NCBI GenBank assembly: GCA_021613335.1
Contig: JAJTWR010000090.1
Location: 1,127,501-1,191,500 of the forward strand
Direction of reading: 5' to 3'
DNA length: 64,000 nucleotides
Source of the DNA: Whitmania pigra
Taxonomy: Eukaryota > Annelida > Clitellata > Hirudinida > Haemopidae
Shown: piece after piece, positions 63,408 to 64,000 of the stretch
Numbering within the stretch: position 1 is the first letter of the stretch
Layout of the letters: every line of letters begins with the position of its first letter
Notes under the pieces: generated by a model
Told to the model about the DNA's origin: nothing
Seen by the model: the letters and a program-made list of their open reading frames with translations, nothing else
Database searches by the model: none
Program-made: the position numbers and the translations under genes

Positions 63408-64000
63408 TCAATGACTTCGATTTTGCTTGTAACCAGCTACCAGGAATAGAACTGTGGCCACTAGCGCCAAGGCAGTGCTTAAAATTGCCAGCAAAAAAGT
63501 CCAATCAAGATTATGTCCGCCTCGTTTTCCAAATTCAGCTTCGACAGATATTACAATCATTGTGGTTAGAACGGCAGTAACTGAAAGCATAAACATTGTT
63601 AAATTATGTTAACTTTAGATAGATAGTTATATATAAAACACTTAATCAGGGTCCTTATTCAGAATAATCACTCGCCATATATTACGTCAATTTGGAAATA
63701 GAAAATTAAAAATTAAAAAAGAAAAAATAATTATAAAACAAGACGGGCCCTAAAAAATTGACGGGCTCAAGCATGTGTCTGTTGCCGTGTCAATCCATCT
63801 GTCATTTCCAAGTCTAATTTACTGGCAATCATCAGGGACAAACCTGATAGAAGTCCCAGGGCTCCAGAAGCAAAGCAGAGTTTATATCCTTTGGATTTAT
63901 GGCGGCATACCAGTAAGGACGATACGATGGTAGCTACGAAGCACGACACCAAACCAAATGTGTACAGACCAGGGATTATGAAACTCATTAGATGGTGGAA
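63408..64000 (-). CDS. Claudin-like four-pass membrane protein, copy 3 (partial)
   Basis: Third member of the array; its 5' exons lie beyond the right edge. Visible exons: 63844 to the window end (exon 3, donor GTTTGT, phase 1) and 63408-63580 (exon 4, acceptor CTTTCAG). Exon 3 carries IIPGLYTFGLVSCFVATIVS (TM2) and LCFASGALGLLS, matching copy 1 (CYASGSMGLLS) and copy 2 (YIAGCLGLLS). Exon 4 gives TM3 VTAVLTTMIVISVEAE and TM4 WTFLLAILSTALALVATVLF with a short tail GYKQNRSH. Truncated by the window edge, not broken. Confidence 0.75.

Overview
This window is a piece of an intron-rich, AT-rich animal nuclear genome. The evidence is canonical GT-AG introns of roughly 90 to 2,800 bases, a clear set of metazoan single-copy genes (PP1, TSEN34, MTHFSD, WDR53, RINT1), metazoan membrane genes (LAMP, claudin-like, a gp130-like cytokine receptor), a tRNA-derived SINE and a hAT transposon remnant. 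I read it as an invertebrate bilaterian but cannot assign a phylum from sequence alone. There is nothing prokaryotic in it. Most of the very long 'open frames' are AAT/ATC triplet-repeat tracts.

Layout. 1-6.5 kb: mostly non-coding with simple repeats, and on the + strand a set of phase-compatible small exons (3278-4115) with a BH3-like motif. 6.55-10.02 kb (-): protein phosphatase 1 catalytic subunit, 7 exons, 329 aa. 10.47-12.15 kb (+): two-finger C2H2 protein, head-to-head with PP1. 13.75-19.46 kb (-): class I Rab11-family-interacting protein (C2, FIP-RBD) that also carries an IPT/TIG domain. 21.7-23.2 kb (+): TSEN34. 24.1-28.2 kb (+): MTHFSD. 28.2-30.8 kb: T-rich stretch with one orphan coding-like exon. 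30.8-32.8 kb (-): WDR53. 33.2-40.3 kb (+): RINT1, 14 exons, 790 aa, head-to-head with WDR53, with one GC-AG intron. 40.8-47.8 kb (+): single-pass class I cytokine receptor of the gp130/Domeless type. 47.8-51.1 kb: repeats, including a SINE and a perfect 60-bp tandem repeat. 51.1-53.1 kb (-): LAMP/CD68-like lysosomal membrane protein. 53.9-55.15 kb: a SINE split by a ~1 kb hAT element with 8-bp target duplication. 56.2-64 kb (-): tandem array of three claudin-like four-pass genes, the last cut by the window edge.

The genes are not an operon. Shared themes are membrane trafficking (Rab11-FIP, RINT1, LAMP) and cell-surface or junction proteins (cytokine receptor, claudin-like array), but I see no evidence that these are functionally clustered. 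The observations most worth a second look are the IPT domain inside a Rab11-FIP, the gp130-like receptor with its one-base exon 3/4 phase problem, the BID-like BH3 candidate, the claudin-like array and the nested hAT-in-SINE insertion. Exon boundaries were chosen by hand from GT/AG sites and reading-frame phase; where total exon length closes in frame this is stated.
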